Shown here: piece by piece, positions 20,662-30,023 of the stretch | How the letters are laid out: each line of letters starts with the position of its first letter | Numbering within the stretch: the first letter of the stretch is position 1 | Source of the DNA: Mesostigma viride | Lineage: Eukaryota; Streptophyta; Mesostigmatophyceae; Mesostigmatales; Mesostigmataceae | DNA length: 64,000 nt | Assembly: GCA_009746045.1 (NCBI GenBank) | Contig: RPFO01000102.1 | Span: 1,799,983 to 1,863,982, forward strand | Reading direction: 5' to 3' | The notes under the pieces: model-generated | Told to the model about the DNA's origin: nothing | The model's database searches: none | Seen by the model: the letters and a program-made list of their open reading frames with translations, nothing else | Made by a program: the position numbers and the translations under genes

Positions 20662-21433
20662 GTGAGTTGTAGAGCTTGCAATCTGACCCCTTTTCTCCCC
20701 TCCTCAAACTACACTTAAACTGCCAATCGATTTTACAGCCTGTGTCAGTATCAGTAAGCCTGCGCCGCTTGTTGTCAGGGATGGTTATGTATGCACATTG
20801 TCGATTGCTTGATGTCAGTTCCATGAGTCTCATTCATTTGATAAATGCTTTCCACTGGATAGCTCTAGGGACGTAGTTATTTTGCCTTCAAGGGGGTTTG
20901 AAGCTTGAAGATAGCAGCTGTGCGCAATTGTCTGTGCTCCTCCTGGATTCACTGTGGAGGCCTTCTTGATATTATGTTTTCTATAGTATTACCTGTGGTC
21001 GCTGACTCGCTGTAGATTTCAACACATGGTGGTCTTGTGTCAGTACGATAGGGTATGAGGTCGGTCAAGCCCTGTTCAGTGGCTTCCTGTACTTTTCTTT
21101 GCTATCGCCATCTATTACAAATGGGGCCCGCTAGTAGTAGCAGCATACTTTTTTGCTCGATCTTTCGTCAGGTAAATGCATACCTGTAGGACAGCTGTAG
21201 TTCTTACTATGCAGCAAGTCACCTACCTGCCTGGGGTGAAATGCACGTTTTGCTGGCTGCGTAGTACAATAGTCGCTGCAGCTGATCAGCTTTGTTGCTG
21301 AGCATAGCGATACTTGCACTTGCTTTATCAAGCTGGTTGAGTGGGTGTGTTTGCGCCTGTGCCATATGTGGCTGGCTGACCTGCCATGCATGCTTTGCCA
21401 ATGCACGTGGCCCACCATATGCCTGATCGGCAG
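20662..21433 (+). other. HSP70 intron (772 bp)
   Basis: GTGAGT...CAG. The split codon joins T and CC, giving KDLSMLLIDVTP across the junction. Confidence 0.8.
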
Positions 21434-21717
21434 CCATGCTGCTTATCGATGTCACGCCGGTGTCGCTGGGCATTTCGGTCGGCGCTGAGGAGGAGATGGC
21501 AGTCATCATCCCGAGCAGTACCATTATTCCTGTTGAAAAGGTGGACACGTTTACAACTGGTGTCGATTACCAAAGGTCTGTACCCATTCGCATGTATGAA
21601 GGGGAGCTATCCTTGGTGAAGGATAACCATTTTTTTGGAGGGTTATCTTAACTGCCATCCCGTCGGCACTGCGTGGTGTCCCTCAAATTGCCATCAAGTT
21701 TGAAGTAGACGCGAATG
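21434..21717 (+). pseudogene. HSP70 exon: substrate-binding domain start
   Basis: MLLIDVTPVSLGISVGAEEE, then IPVEKVDTFTTGVDYQ and YEGELSLVKDN follow HSP70 order. At a T-run and G-run (21629-21643) one base is out of frame; the next frame continues VILTAIPSALRGVPQIAIKF and EVDANG. The exon ends at GTAAGT (21718). The shift would be inactivating unless it is a homopolymer error. Confidence 0.85.
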
Positions 21718-22002
21718 GTAAGTACTTTCTTGCAAGTCGTGTTGACCTTGATGTTTCCTTTGCATAATTTTACAGAGCGTGCTTGCTGCACTAATAATAT
21801 TACCTGTTTGCATGGTGTTGCCTGAAACCAGTGCAGTCAATGACTCAATGTGCTGAGTTTTGCTGCTGCGTTGATAATGCACGTGATGTGTCGCAAGTTT
21901 TCAGTTGGTTTTCTCTAGTTAACTTGACCTGGCTGGGATGAATATGACGGAGCTTGCATGATCTTGGGGTACCGGTGGCCTTGGGGCATATGTGTTCTGA
22001 AG
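21718..22002 (+). other. HSP70 intron (285 bp)
   Basis: GTAAGT...AAG. The split codon restores DANG-ILNVAAMD. Confidence 0.75.
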
Positions 22003-22179
22003 GAATCCTAAACGTTGCTGCGATGGACCTGGCCACGGGGTCCAGAAATAGCATCTCCATCCAGCGTGACGCAAACCAGCTGAGTGAGGAAGAAATGTTG
22101 AAGATGAAGGAAGATGCCAAGGAATTGGCAGAGGAAAATAGGCAGGCTCGCCTACTTTCCGCAGCCAAGCAATCCTATG
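22003..22179 (+). pseudogene. HSP70 exon, 5' part; interrupted by Copia
   Basis: ILNVAAMDLATGSRNSISI, QLSEEEMLKMKEDAKELAEE and LLSAAKQSY correspond to the end of the beta-sandwich and the start of the helical lid. The exon stops at 22179, where the Copia LTR begins. The reading resumes at 39544 as ALETKDSLAAKL. The duplicated target is CTATG on the left and GTATG on the right. Confidence 0.9.
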
Positions 22180-22848
22180 ATTTGCACAGCAACTCGTCAG
22201 CAGAGCTAATTGTGAGCTCCTGGTCTTGCTGGCTGGAATGACCCTAGTCTGCTGGCTAGCAACCTCTATCCTCACACCAGGCCTACGACCCTCGATAGGC
22301 TCGCCACTCGATCGTCGTGACGACCAAGGCTCGTGTGTGAAGACGCTCGTTGCCTCGTTGAGCCTCGAGCTACATGCAACCTCGTTCCATCCTCGTTCCT
22401 CGGTCATGAGCAACGCTGTGCAACGCTACATTGCCAGAGCCTCGTATCGCTGCCCTGCATCCTTGTTGCAGGCAGCATACAGGAATCTCTGGCTATCCTG
22501 TGTCTAGGACAGCACAGGACCTGCCACAGTTCTGCATGGACTTACATCCTTGCAGACCTGCTGGCTGGCTACTGGCTTCTACTAGCCACAGGACCGTTGC
22601 TTCCTCAGAACACTGTGTCCCAGTCACGTGATGGTTCAGGCTAAGCCTGTGCAGGCACTGCCTGCCACGTGTCCTGTCCACTATGCCCTGAGAGTGCACC
22701 GCCCTCGCCCACCGGTCGGCAGTACCTCGGGACCTGATGATCTCTCTATAGTCCCTCGTCTGTTCTAGGCGGTTGACACGGCGTTGGAAAGGTCTCCTCA
22801 ACCTGCATCCATCTTATAGTAGCACATTGGTGCCCCAATATGCTAACT
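22180..22848 (-). repeat. 3' LTR of outer Copia
   Basis: Starts ATTTGCACAG and ends GCTAACT (plus-strand reading). Pairs with 38878-39538. Confidence 0.85.
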
Positions 22849-23339
22849 CCAACCCTTTCTTGTTTTGGAGCTTGGACCAGCCTGATAACCTATCAGCCAC
22901 TGTCCCCACAGCCTTCAGACATCTGATCCCTCCTAGAGACCAGACCTGCCTTTTCTTTGGAACCTGAGGTGCCTCCAAATATTAGCTAGGCCTGCTCATT
23001 GGTTCAAAGGTTGCCCTCTGACCCATGCACATGACATCCCAACCCTTTCTTTGGGAACCTGGTGTAGATTAACATTAAAGTTAGGTCTTCACTTAGTCAG
23101 AGGAGTTTGGATAGAGGAGTCCATGAACGTACTATTGTGAGTTCCTGGTCATCCAGTTATCACAGGCGCCCGTTCATATATGGCGCCCGCCACGGAGCCT
23201 CCCTTATCTTTTAAATCCTTCCAAAGACTGAGAGAGCCCTGACAAATGTTAGCCAACACATGGGAAGCCCATGTCCTCACTGAGGGATAAACTCAGGATT
23301 CACACATCAGCCAGGCTGAGGTCAGCTGGGGAATCGAAC
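22849..23339 (-). other. 3' non-coding region of outer Copia
   Basis: Begins with a purine-rich tract on the minus strand (AAGAAAGGGTTGG) next to the LTR. It is homologous to 23989-24505 of the inner copy and ends at CGAAC (23335-23339), the inner element's target duplication. Confidence 0.75.
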
Positions 23340-23988
23340 AGTTAGCGAACAGCCAGAACTGTGAGTTCCTGGTCTCTCGCGCCACACAACGGGATGAGCC
23401 AAAGTTGCAAAGGCAGCAACCTTTTAACCCGTGCACCAAGCCACGACCACGGTGAGCGGTTCCACGACCAATGTGGGAGCCTCGGTTCGTGCTTGCCAAG
23501 ATAGCTGGTCATCCCCCATGACCAAGCTATATCCTTTGCGTTGTTCCTCGTTCCCATCGGTGTGACGAGGCACGTGCAGGCAGGCAAGCAAATCCTCAAC
23601 GTCCACTGGCATCAGTGCAGAGCCAGGACGAACTGGATTTGCCTAGACTCTGCAACCTAGGAAGTACAGGACCTGTCACAAGTCTGCAAGGCCTAGTATC
23701 CTTGCAGACCTGTGCCAGTTCCTGTAGTCCACCAGTCACAGGCTGCTGCTCTTCTGGTCTACGTGGACCACAGTCACGTGATAGTCAGGCTAAGCCTGCG
23801 CAGGCACGGCCTGCCACGTGTCCTGTCCACTACACCAGAGGACTGTACCTCAGTCGGCCACGGACGGCTAGGACTTCGGGACCTCATATCTTTCTTGTCC
23901 CTTGTCTGTTTCAGGCGGTCAGCACGGCGTTGGAAAGGTCTTTCCAAACTGCATCCACTTAGCATATTGGTTGCCCAAAATGCTAACT
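23340..23988 (-). repeat. 3' LTR of inner Copia
   Basis: 649 bp; AGTTAGC...GCTAACT. Confidence 0.95.
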
Positions 23989-24008
23989 CCAACCCTTTCT
24001 TCTTTTGG
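23989..24008 (-). other. Polypurine tract of inner Copia
   Basis: On the minus strand AAAAGAAGAAAGGGTTGG directly precedes the LTR. The outer copy has a close match. This is the expected plus-strand primer site. Confidence 0.65.
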
Positions 24009-24488
24009 AGCTGGACCAGCTTGAAAAAACCTAACCTTGCTTGTGCCCACTCAGCCACAGACCGCTTGGTCCCTTGAGGTTGATCAGACCTTTGAGGGCC
24101 CAGGTTCCTGCCTCCTTTGGGTAACAACATATCTGCCCTTGGACCAGGCTAGGTGTACTGGCCAGTGAATCAGAGGTCACCCCAGGTTATCCCCTGACCC
24201 CTTGGTCAGCTCCCAACCTTTCCTTGGGAACTTGGTGCTGGATTAAAGTCAAGGCACATTACCTAGTCCAATGGCTGGGATTACAGGATGCCAAGAACGT
24301 ACTATTGTGAGTTCCTGATCTTTCACAGTTATCACAGGCGCCCGTTCTTATGGCGCCCGCCTTGGCCAGCCTTTCCCTTCTGCTCAAAGAACTCAGGTAG
24401 CACCTAGGCAAATACTGCCTCCTTGGGGAGCCCATGTCTTCACTGGGTGTTAAGCCCAGGAATCACTCATGCCAGGCTGTGGCTCTGC

Positions 24489-24538
24489 TGGGGAATTGAA
24501 CCCCACCCCAACCTCCAGGTTTATAGGTGACCTGGAAC
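24489..24538 (-). other. tRNA-like arms with B-box-like loop in Copia 3' region
   Basis: On the minus strand TGGGGTTCAATTCCCCA folds as a perfect 5-bp stem with a 7-base loop and matches a Pol III B box. An arm near 24515-24538 (TCCAGGT...ACCTGGA) precedes it. No acceptor stem pairs, so it is not a tRNA gene. The outer copy has the canonical GGTTCGATTCC, interrupted by the inner element. Confidence 0.45.
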
Positions 24539-24994
24539 TTTACACAAGAGAAACATTACAACCATGGAACAACATGAGAATGACATGACATGATTATGTT
24601 TTATTCAAGCATTATATAACCCAGAATGTGGCCCCCTGGCAACCATGTTCCACATGGTCACACAACCAGGTTCTTTATTAGCAACAGGTTGGAAACAAGC
24701 ACTAGAAAACATATATACAGCAACCTGTAAGAACCAACATTCGGGTTGCCCTTGCATGGCCTAACTGTTTGAGGCCAAAGGCGTCGACTTAAGTCCTGGC
24801 GACTCTTCTGAACCCCATGGGGAGGGCCAGGCATGATTCTCAGCTGGTAGGAGTGACATTCCACACCAACTCCTGTCCAGGAGGGTGTACCTAACCCTGA
24901 AGGACCGGCTGTCAACCAGTAAGCACCAGTCACCACTTGGTACTTTGGTCAAGCAGCCCACTGGGGGCACCCAAGCTGAAGCAAGGCCTGGTCT

Positions 24995-25978
24995 CTATGG
25001 CCGCCCGTGTAAGGGGTCCATGAGCCCACGGAGCAGGGGGTACTGCCTCTCCGCCTTCTCCTCCAGCTTGGTGAGGGCATCTGCAGGGTTGTCCACACCA
25101 GGCACATGTTCAATGTGAGCTAGGTAGGACATCTCCTTGAGCAACAAGTAGTCAAGGTCCCTGCTCCTGGCCAGCTGCCTGTGCACAAATTGCACCATGC
25201 CCATGCTATCAGTCCTCACCAGTGTGTGCAGCTGCAACCTACAGGAAGCCACTTGACATAGCTGGTAGAAGAGCTCCCTCAAGTAAAGAGCAGTATGCAG
25301 CCCTTCACAGATTGCCCTGCACTCAGCAATATCACTGCTGGGTGTAACCCTGTTCTGCAACCGACTGTACCAGGTAACAAGTGAGGTGTGATCTTGCTCC
25401 AGGGTAACTAATGCTGCTGCCCGGCCCCTGACCTCTGTGACCTTCCTATTGTCCATAGAACTGTCTACATAGAGAACCATGTCAAGGGGCTTGTACAAAT
25501 CCACAGGACCCAGTATGAGAGGGGGAGACATCATGACAGCCTGCACCACACTCTCAGCACCCACCTCAACCAGCTGGGAATCAGTAAGTCGACTCAGAAC
25601 CAGCAAGTCAGGGGCACATATACTTGCAAGCCATGCCAGCATGCCCCTGATGGTAGCACACCTAGCCTGCGTGATGGGCTCCTGCAATGCATCTACAATC
25701 TGCTGTGGGTAGTCCTTACCACCCTCCATCCTGATGAACCACGAGCCCTTGGCTTGGAACAACGTAGCCTGCATGCCACAGAAGACCATAGGCTCATTCT
25801 CCACCATGTGCTGTATCTTACCCAGCTCAAACCGCTTCTGGATCTTAGCCAAGACAGCCTCAACCCAGTCTGGTGGACCTATGAGATGCAGGTCATCACC
25901 ATGCAGTGAGGCAAAGACAGGAAGGCCATTGTAGGACCCTTGGAACAAACAGGGATCCACTGGAGACACAGAACCCAC
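24995..25978 (-). CDS. Copia RT C-terminal part and RNase H (inner copy)
   Basis: 327 residues. ASLHGDDLHLIG supplies the catalytic Asp pair of RT motif C (GDD instead of VDD). The connection region has GKDYPQQIVDALQEP. RNase H follows: VLYVDSSMDNRK (first Asp), SDIAECRAICEGLHTALYLR (Glu), LVRTDSMGMVQ (second Asp), and HVPGVDNPADALTK, a Copia signature. A one-base shift at about 25970 separates it from the upstream protease-RT ORF. Because the LTRs are nearly identical, a sequencing error is as likely as decay. Confidence 0.9.
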   Translation of the reverse strand: MGSVSPVDPCLFQGSYNGLPVFASLHGDDLHLIGPPDWVEAVLAKIQKRFELGKIQHMVENEPMVFCGMQATLFQAKGSWFIRMEGGKDYPQQIVDALQEPITQARCATIRGMLAWLASICAPDLLVLSRLTDSQLVEVGAESVVQAVMMSPPLILGPVDLYKPLDMVLYVDSSMDNRKVTEVRGRAAALVTLEQDHTSLVTWYSRLQNRVTPSSDIAECRAICEGLHTALYLRELFYQLCQVASCRLQLHTLVRTDSMGMVQFVHRQLARSRDLDYLLLKEMSYLAHIEHVPGVDNPADALTKLEEKAERQYPLLRGLMDPLHGRP

Positions 25979-27197
25979 AAGTATTCTTCAAGAATTTCTC
26001 TAGGCTCTTTCTCCAGATAATGGGACTGGACCTGAGACCTTCCAACCCTTTCAGAATTCTCAGGTACCTGGCCTTTATCTCTGCTCTCCATACAGCAGGT
26101 ACAGTCACAAAGAAAGGAGGGATATCTCTCCAAGTCTGCCTAGCCTGATCTTGGTCACCCTTGAGAAAAGCCCTCTTGAAATCAATCAGCACAGAGCTAT
26201 AGGGCACACCCTTAACCAGAAAAGACAGAAATATACACAGCAGAATCCTCCACGTGTCATGCAGCATCCCTGGAGTATAGAGCTCCTCATCTAACAACTG
26301 GCCAGTGCCATGATACTCGGTTACAACTGGTCTGACATGTGGCACCTGGACACCATCAACCTCCTTGAGCTTGAGGACAAACATCAATCTGAGCAGCTGG
26401 TGAACTTCTGGCAGCTCATCCACAGGTTCTGCACAGTTGGAAACTATCCACTCATGCCCAGAAGCAACAAAGCCAAGAGTCCATGCCTTAGCCATCTTGG
26501 GGCTCTGCATCATCTCGACTAGCTGGCGCCAGGGAATAGGACTGTGAGCAGCTATCTGGTACCTGTTTACCCCTAACTGCCTTGGATCAAAGGTGGTTGG
26601 GATTATCAACAAGTCCTCAGCTATGGGCTCCTGACTCTGAGGACCCTCAGCTGGCTGACTCCTAACAGCCTTCACCGCCACTGCAAGACCCTGGGAATAG
26701 TGATATCTTTCAAGGGGGAGGCTGCCCCTGCCTTCTAGTGCCAACTCATCAGAGGTCAAAGTAACCCCTGGCATGCACAAGAAGTTCTGTCCCAGAATGG
26801 CAGGCCCCTTATAGCCCTCTACCACACAGAACGTGGTGGGCACCCCTAAGATAGGCACACTCACTTCCCCAAGGATCTTCATGGACACCTTTCCTGAGAA
26901 ATCAGACACAGCAAGGCAACTGGGATGGGACATCTGTAAGCCTACAGCATCCTCTTCCCTGATGACAGACACCTGTGAGTTGGTATCTACCTCCATTGTA
27001 GCTGCCCAGCACGACCCCCACCCCGTGAGCTTGGATACCTTGGGATCATGTTTGCTGCGCATGAGTGCTCGGATGACGTCCGCCATGAGAGGCCCCCGGG
27101 CCTTAGGTGGCTGCCCCGTCCCCTCTGGCCTTGTGACAGTTGCTTCAGCAGCCTCCTCCTGCTCGTCATCTTCCAGCAGGGACAGACCATCATCCAC
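25896..27197 (-). CDS. Protease-like domain fused to RT N-terminal part (inner Copia)
   Basis: 433 residues. Residues 60-140 read as a retropepsin-like fold: MEVDTNSQVSVI where DTG/DSG is expected, then VPILGVPTTFCVVEG and GPAILGQNFL, the usual 'ILG' C-terminal motif. Residues from about 190 are reverse transcriptase: YSSVLIDFKRAFLKGD (motif A, Asp) and GLRSSPIIWRKSLEKFL (motif B region). The ORF overlaps the integrase ORF by about 200 bases in the -1 frame. The same overlap and direction occur in the outer copy, suggesting programmed frameshifting or reinitiation. The Asn in DTN is present in both copies; whether the protease is active is uncertain. Confidence 0.8.
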   Translation of the reverse strand: MDDGLSLLEDDEQEEAAEATVTRPEGTGQPPKARGPLMADVIRALMRSKHDPKVSKLTGWGSCWAATMEVDTNSQVSVIREEDAVGLQMSHPSCLAVSDFSGKVSMKILGEVSVPILGVPTTFCVVEGYKGPAILGQNFLCMPGVTLTSDELALEGRGSLPLERYHYSQGLAVAVKAVRSQPAEGPQSQEPIAEDLLIIPTTFDPRQLGVNRYQIAAHSPIPWRQLVEMMQSPKMAKAWTLGFVASGHEWIVSNCAEPVDELPEVHQLLRLMFVLKLKEVDGVQVPHVRPVVTEYHGTGQLLDEELYTPGMLHDTWRILLCIFLSFLVKGVPYSSVLIDFKRAFLKGDQDQARQTWRDIPPFFVTVPAVWRAEIKARYLRILKGLEGLRSSPIIWRKSLEKFLKNTCGFCVSSGSLFVPRVLQWPSCLCLTAW

Positions 27198-28525
27198 ACC
27201 AGAGGATTGTTAGCTGCTGCTGCCTGGCTCTGGCCTGGCTCCTCAACCCAGCTGGGAGGGCCTGGCCCGTCTGCAGGCCAGATTGCATGTGGCCTTCTTT
27301 CCTTGACATGAGCCCAGGACAACCTGTACACGTGCCTTGGATCCTTTTCCAAAGCCACCAGGCAAGATCTGTTAGCTTCTTCCACACGAGTGACAACCCC
27401 ATCCTGCCACTTCCCCCGCTTGCCTGGAATAGATGGTTCCTTCCACATCCTGACCTTCAGCCCCACCTGAGGCCTCAGCACATTCCAGTTCTTGTCCTTA
27501 CGTCTCAGCTGGGCAAATAACCTATCTGCCTTCCTAAGACTGGCCTGCACCACGTTCTCAGGTAACAAGCTATACTGCAGGGCCAGGGGAGAGACAGCCA
27601 CACCATCAAAGTAATAGTTAACCCTGTGGTTCAGCTGCTCTTCTATCCCCTTACACCAGGCTGCCCTCTCTAAGGCAGATGCCACAAGTGGCACTGACTC
27701 TGCTGCTAGCACCACTGTCTTCACTTCACGTATGGATCTCTCTACAGCCCCTTGCTGCCCATGACTCTCCCTGGGGACTACTACCAGCTTACAAGGCAGC
27801 TGGTCCTGATGCTTGAGCAAACAGTCAAACTGCAAGTCTGCCTGCACACTCTTGCACACCCCAAAGCCTGGGATCAGGGCCTTCATACCCAACAACAAGT
27901 GGTGCTCCTGCATACCAGGCAGAACGTCTATCAGTCTATATCTGCTGAACCTGTCCACTGCCACCAATATATACAAGCCCCTGATATGCTGGATATCCAT
28001 CTGGATGTCGCCACGCTCCCTAGCAGGCTCCCTAGCATGGGACTGAGGTGGGTGAACAGCATTCTCCTGGCAACCACAGTTCTCAGCAGCAGCCTGGCAT
28101 GCCTCCCACAAAGGCTCCCTACCTAGCTTCCAAGCAAACATTGCTGCCTGCCCAGAATGCCCAAACATATGATGCAATCTATGGCCAGCCTCAGCATAGC
28201 TCAGCACTCTGTCAGTACTGACCTGGCGAGACGTCTGAACCGTGTGTGGGGACACATGATCCACTCCTGAGGTTCCAGGGCTTCCTGCAGGCCATCCTGA
28301 CTCCCCAAGCCAGGTCCTGCTCCCTGGACCGCTCCAGGCCCTTCCAGCAAGGTCCTTGGCCCTCCAGGCCAGCACCTGCTGGAGACCCACCACCTGCATG
28401 AGGCATAGGGAATTCAGCTGCAGCATTGTTATTGCAATCCAGTGGAAGAACAACATCTTTACACCCTTGGTGCTGCACAAGGGGCACACCCCCATCCTTA
28501 TGTACATCCAACACACCTTCCCCAA
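26987..28525 (-). CDS. Copia integrase (inner copy)
   Basis: 512 codons, of which the first ~85 may be out of frame. The zinc-binding site is HRLHHMFGHSG ... ENCGCQ. The core has DIQMDIQHIRGLYILVAVD (Asp), VQADLQFDC (Asp) and SHGQQGAVERSIREVK (Glu). The C-terminal region includes LKVRMWKEPSIPGKRGKWQD and VYRLSWAHVKERRPH. No DSG/DTG protease motif precedes it between GAG and the zinc site. This enzyme would insert the cDNA and make the 5-bp duplication. The ORF's last 70 codons overlap the protease frame. Confidence 0.85.
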   Translation of the reverse strand: MGKVCWMYIRMGVCPLCSTKGVKMLFFHWIAITMLQLNSLCLMQVVGLQQVLAWRAKDLAGRAWSGPGSRTWLGESGWPAGSPGTSGVDHVSPHTVQTSRQVSTDRVLSYAEAGHRLHHMFGHSGQAAMFAWKLGREPLWEACQAAAENCGCQENAVHPPQSHAREPARERGDIQMDIQHIRGLYILVAVDRFSRYRLIDVLPGMQEHHLLLGMKALIPGFGVCKSVQADLQFDCLLKHQDQLPCKLVVVPRESHGQQGAVERSIREVKTVVLAAESVPLVASALERAAWCKGIEEQLNHRVNYYFDGVAVSPLALQYSLLPENVVQASLRKADRLFAQLRRKDKNWNVLRPQVGLKVRMWKEPSIPGKRGKWQDGVVTRVEEANRSCLVALEKDPRHVYRLSWAHVKERRPHAIWPADGPGPPSWVEEPGQSQAAAANNPLVWMMVCPCWKMTSRRRLLKQLSQGQRGRGSHLRPGGLSWRTSSEHSCAANMIPRYPSSRGGGRAGQLQWR

Positions 28526-28536
28526 GGGGTGATTGA

Positions 28537-29520
28537 CTATTTACAGGGGATGATGTAGCTAGTCACTGCTGCCCGACTGGCCCCCTGCCCCAGCAGGCTT
28601 GGCCTTCCTGTCAGGACACTCACGACGCCAGTGACCTTCCTTGCCACACACAAAGCATGCTCCACCCTTCTTCCCAGACCCAGCCCCACCCTTGCCAGGC
28701 TTCCCTGGCCTCCCTGAGACTGTCCACCCTGCTTGCCCTGGTTGCCTTGAGCTTGGCCCTTGCCTTGCCCTTGGCCACCCTTACCCTGCTGACCACCAGC
28801 TTGCTGGCTCCCAACCCCTCCTTGGGAACCTGCACCCTTGCCACCCTGAGCCCCCTGCCTCTGGCGCCTGAAGCGCTTACGCTTGTTGGGCCTTGCCCCA
28901 TCACGGGCTGGGTACCCGGGGACATCACCTTGGCCCTGCACAGCGGAGGTGGCATTGCTGCCATGGGACTGGATAGCTTTGCAGGCAGGATCTGGCTTCC
29001 TTATGCTGAGGATTACAAGCTCCAGAGCACGCAAGGAGCCATCAGTCTGGTTAAGAAACATGCGGGCACTGTTCCTCCCATCCACACTCAAACCCATACG
29101 GTCCAGGAAATAGTCTGCCAAGGCCCTATCTGTGACCAGGAAGCCATACTTGGCCCCCTTGTCTCTGATACGGTTGAGCCTAGCCCATTCCTCTGCCACA
29201 GGGCCCACTATCTCAAAGGTGTCATACTGATGTTTATAGTAGTTGGTGAGGTTGAGAACCTTGTCAGAGAACTCCTCCCTCAACCCATCCAGGAACTGTG
29301 CCCAGGTTAGCTTATCCTTGACACCAGTCCTAGCCTTTTCCCTGACACGCTCTGACGAGTCCCTGTTGCACGTGGACGAGTGAAACACTTGCACTAGGTT
29401 GACAGTGGGGTCCACGGAGAGCACAACCAGCTCCATGTCCTCTAGCCACTTGTCTAGAGCTTCCTGTGCTAGTGGTGGGTTAAGAGGCTTTTGTCCATTC
29501 ATAAGCGTGACTGCACTCAT
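28537..29520 (-). CDS. Copia GAG (inner copy)
   Basis: It starts MSAVTLMNGQKPLNPPLAQE. It contains a helical capsid-like region (LDKWLEDMELVVLSVDPTVN, KLTWAQFLDGLREEFSDKVL, YYKHQYDTFEIVG), then a Gly/Gln-rich basic linker. A zinc knuckle CFVCGKEGHWRREC (CCHC) lies in the next frame near 28625-28665, so one base is missing or added in the Gly/Gln repeat. The start codon overlaps the stop of the upstream basic ORF as ATGA (29517-29520), which suggests coupled reinitiation. The outer copy keeps the same overlap. Confidence 0.8.
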   Translation of the reverse strand: MSAVTLMNGQKPLNPPLAQEALDKWLEDMELVVLSVDPTVNLVQVFHSSTCNRDSSERVREKARTGVKDKLTWAQFLDGLREEFSDKVLNLTNYYKHQYDTFEIVGPVAEEWARLNRIRDKGAKYGFLVTDRALADYFLDRMGLSVDGRNSARMFLNQTDGSLRALELVILSIRKPDPACKAIQSHGSNATSAVQGQGDVPGYPARDGARPNKRKRFRRQRQGAQGGKGAGSQGGVGSQQAGGQQGKGGQGQGKGQAQGNQGKQGGQSQGGQGSLARVGLGLGRRVEHALCVARKVTGVVSVLTGRPSLLGQGASRAAVTSYIIPCK

Positions 29521-29914
29521 GTGAGGTCTCGACCCTGGCAGCGCTTCACCGGCTCCACCACAGTGGGTGTCACAGTAACAACGCCACTTGGGCCAGCAAG
29601 CACAGGGGAGAGCACATCCACGTGAGGCCTCTTACCATTGCCGTCAGCGGAGGTGTCCCTCTTACGCTTCTCCACGGCAGGTTGCCCATTCGCCACCGTT
29701 ATTGCATCAGATGCTCCTAGCGCCCGCGCCTTGCGCGCCTCCTCCACCGAGTCTTCGTGCCGTCTCTTGCTGCCTGGTCTCTTTCCCCCATCGCCCTCGC
29801 TGGCTGGGATCGCCTCCCCACCAGCTGCTCCTTGTCTTGCCGAGGCTCCTGGCTTGCTCCAGCCGGTGCCTCCATCTCGCCCTTGTCGCCGTCTCCCGGT
29901 TTGCCACGAGGCAT
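29517..29914 (-). CDS. Basic ORF between ORF0 and GAG (inner copy)
   Basis: It starts MPRGKPGDGDKGEMEAPAG at 29914. After one frameshift it continues GSKRRHEDSVEEARKARAL and VEKRKRDTSADGNGKRPHVD, ending GRDLT-stop. Clusters of Lys/Arg resemble nuclear-localisation signals. The homologue in the outer copy (37254-37643) is an intact 129-residue ORF ending LDLT-stop at the same ATGA junction. No known domain is recognised; it may be the gag N-terminal part or an accessory protein. Confidence 0.55.
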
Positions 29915-30023
29915 TATATACAGTGGGATGGCAAAACAAAACAGGCGATAGACAAGGAAAACAGGCTCAAGCGCTGGTGCTGCCGGAAGAAGCCGCTGGC
30001 GCTCCTCAGCTATGGCCTCCTCC

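Noticed and set aside
24480-24570. A complete tRNA gene in the Copia 3' region
   Set aside because: T-arm and one hairpin are present, but no acceptor stem or A box.
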